A stretch of DNA of 64,000 nucleotides, from NCBI GenBank assembly GCA_016721245.1, contig JADKIQ010000024.1, positions 1-64,000 of the forward strand, written 5' to 3'. Shown one piece after another: positions 63,998 through 64,000 of this stretch. The stretch's first letter is position 1, and each line of letters begins with the position of its first letter. A model generated the notes under the pieces. It saw nothing but the letters and a program-made list of their open reading frames with translations, did no database searches and was not told the DNA's origin. The position numbers and the translations under genes were made by a program. The stretch comes from Sphingobacteriales bacterium. Lineage in GTDB: Bacteria > Bacteroidota > Bacteroidia > Chitinophagales > JADIYW01.

Positions 63998-64000
63998 AAA

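Overview
The window looks like a chromosome segment of a Bacteroidota bacterium, in the broad Chitinophagales/Saprospirales/Sphingobacteriales area. The evidence is the AT-rich sequence, TAnnTTTG-type -7 promoter elements, lipoproteins with SCKK-like lipoboxes, DUF4230 and DUF456 proteins, a ceramidase-family membrane protein, and three giant surface proteins ending in the type B (gliding-motility-associated) sorting domain of the type IX secretion system. I cannot name the genus.

Region 1 (1 to about 21.4 kb) is an integron gene-cassette array. Seventeen attC-like sites (RYYYAAC ... GTTRRRY joined by long imperfect palindromes) punctuate the + strand at 0.1-2.4 kb spacing and delimit 16 complete cassettes; a further, larger cassette is cut by the left edge. 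Two observations make the reading strong. The two ends of most single cassettes are complementary for about 10 nt, as expected if they meet in a circular form. A duplicated cassette (4283-4710 and 12801-13232) starts and stops being identical exactly at the G|TT crossover point. No integrase is in the window; attC polarity places it to the left. Cargo includes: an overlapping GNAT/ATP-grasp/serine-hydrolase/EamA cluster; a WYL regulator with DUF1761 and YdeI-like proteins; several lipoproteins; a protein with two PD-(D/E)XK-like nuclease domains (possible defence); a Crp-like regulator with an SDR and a PhzF-like protein; and a Fur-regulated flavoprotein/methyltransferase set with visible tandem operators. 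One cassette is a chimera of a serine hydrolase and the decayed 3' part of another cassette.

Region 2 (21.4-48.9 kb) is mainly core or household: SRPBCC protein, serine hydrolase, SurE, DUF4230 and DUF456 proteins, a membrane-protein pair, ceramidase-like protein, alpha/beta hydrolase lipoprotein, GT-C-type transferase, acyltransferase, ABC-F ATPase, retropepsin-PDZ protein, VAT-1-like oxidoreductase, QueG, PaaI-type thioesterase, release factor 3 and a KirBac-type channel. Set among these are accessory items: a TerB-like/PD-(D/E)XK protein, a RAYT transposase with flanking hairpins, a subclass B1 metallo-beta-lactamase, and a 67-aa secreted peptide of six DPTGN repeats. Two cloverleaf-like palindromic repeats lie at 25.2 and 36.1 kb.

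Region 3 (48.9-64 kb) encodes three consecutive giant surface proteins (1282, 1463 and about 2152 aa). The last two are paralogues whose main difference is a 51-aa cysteine-paired repeat present 9 and 22 times.

Many genes, especially in region 1 but also queG, the DUF4412 gene and the TerB-like gene, carry single-base frameshifts, often at homopolymers. Some are probably sequencing or assembly errors, so gene decay should not be concluded from them alone.
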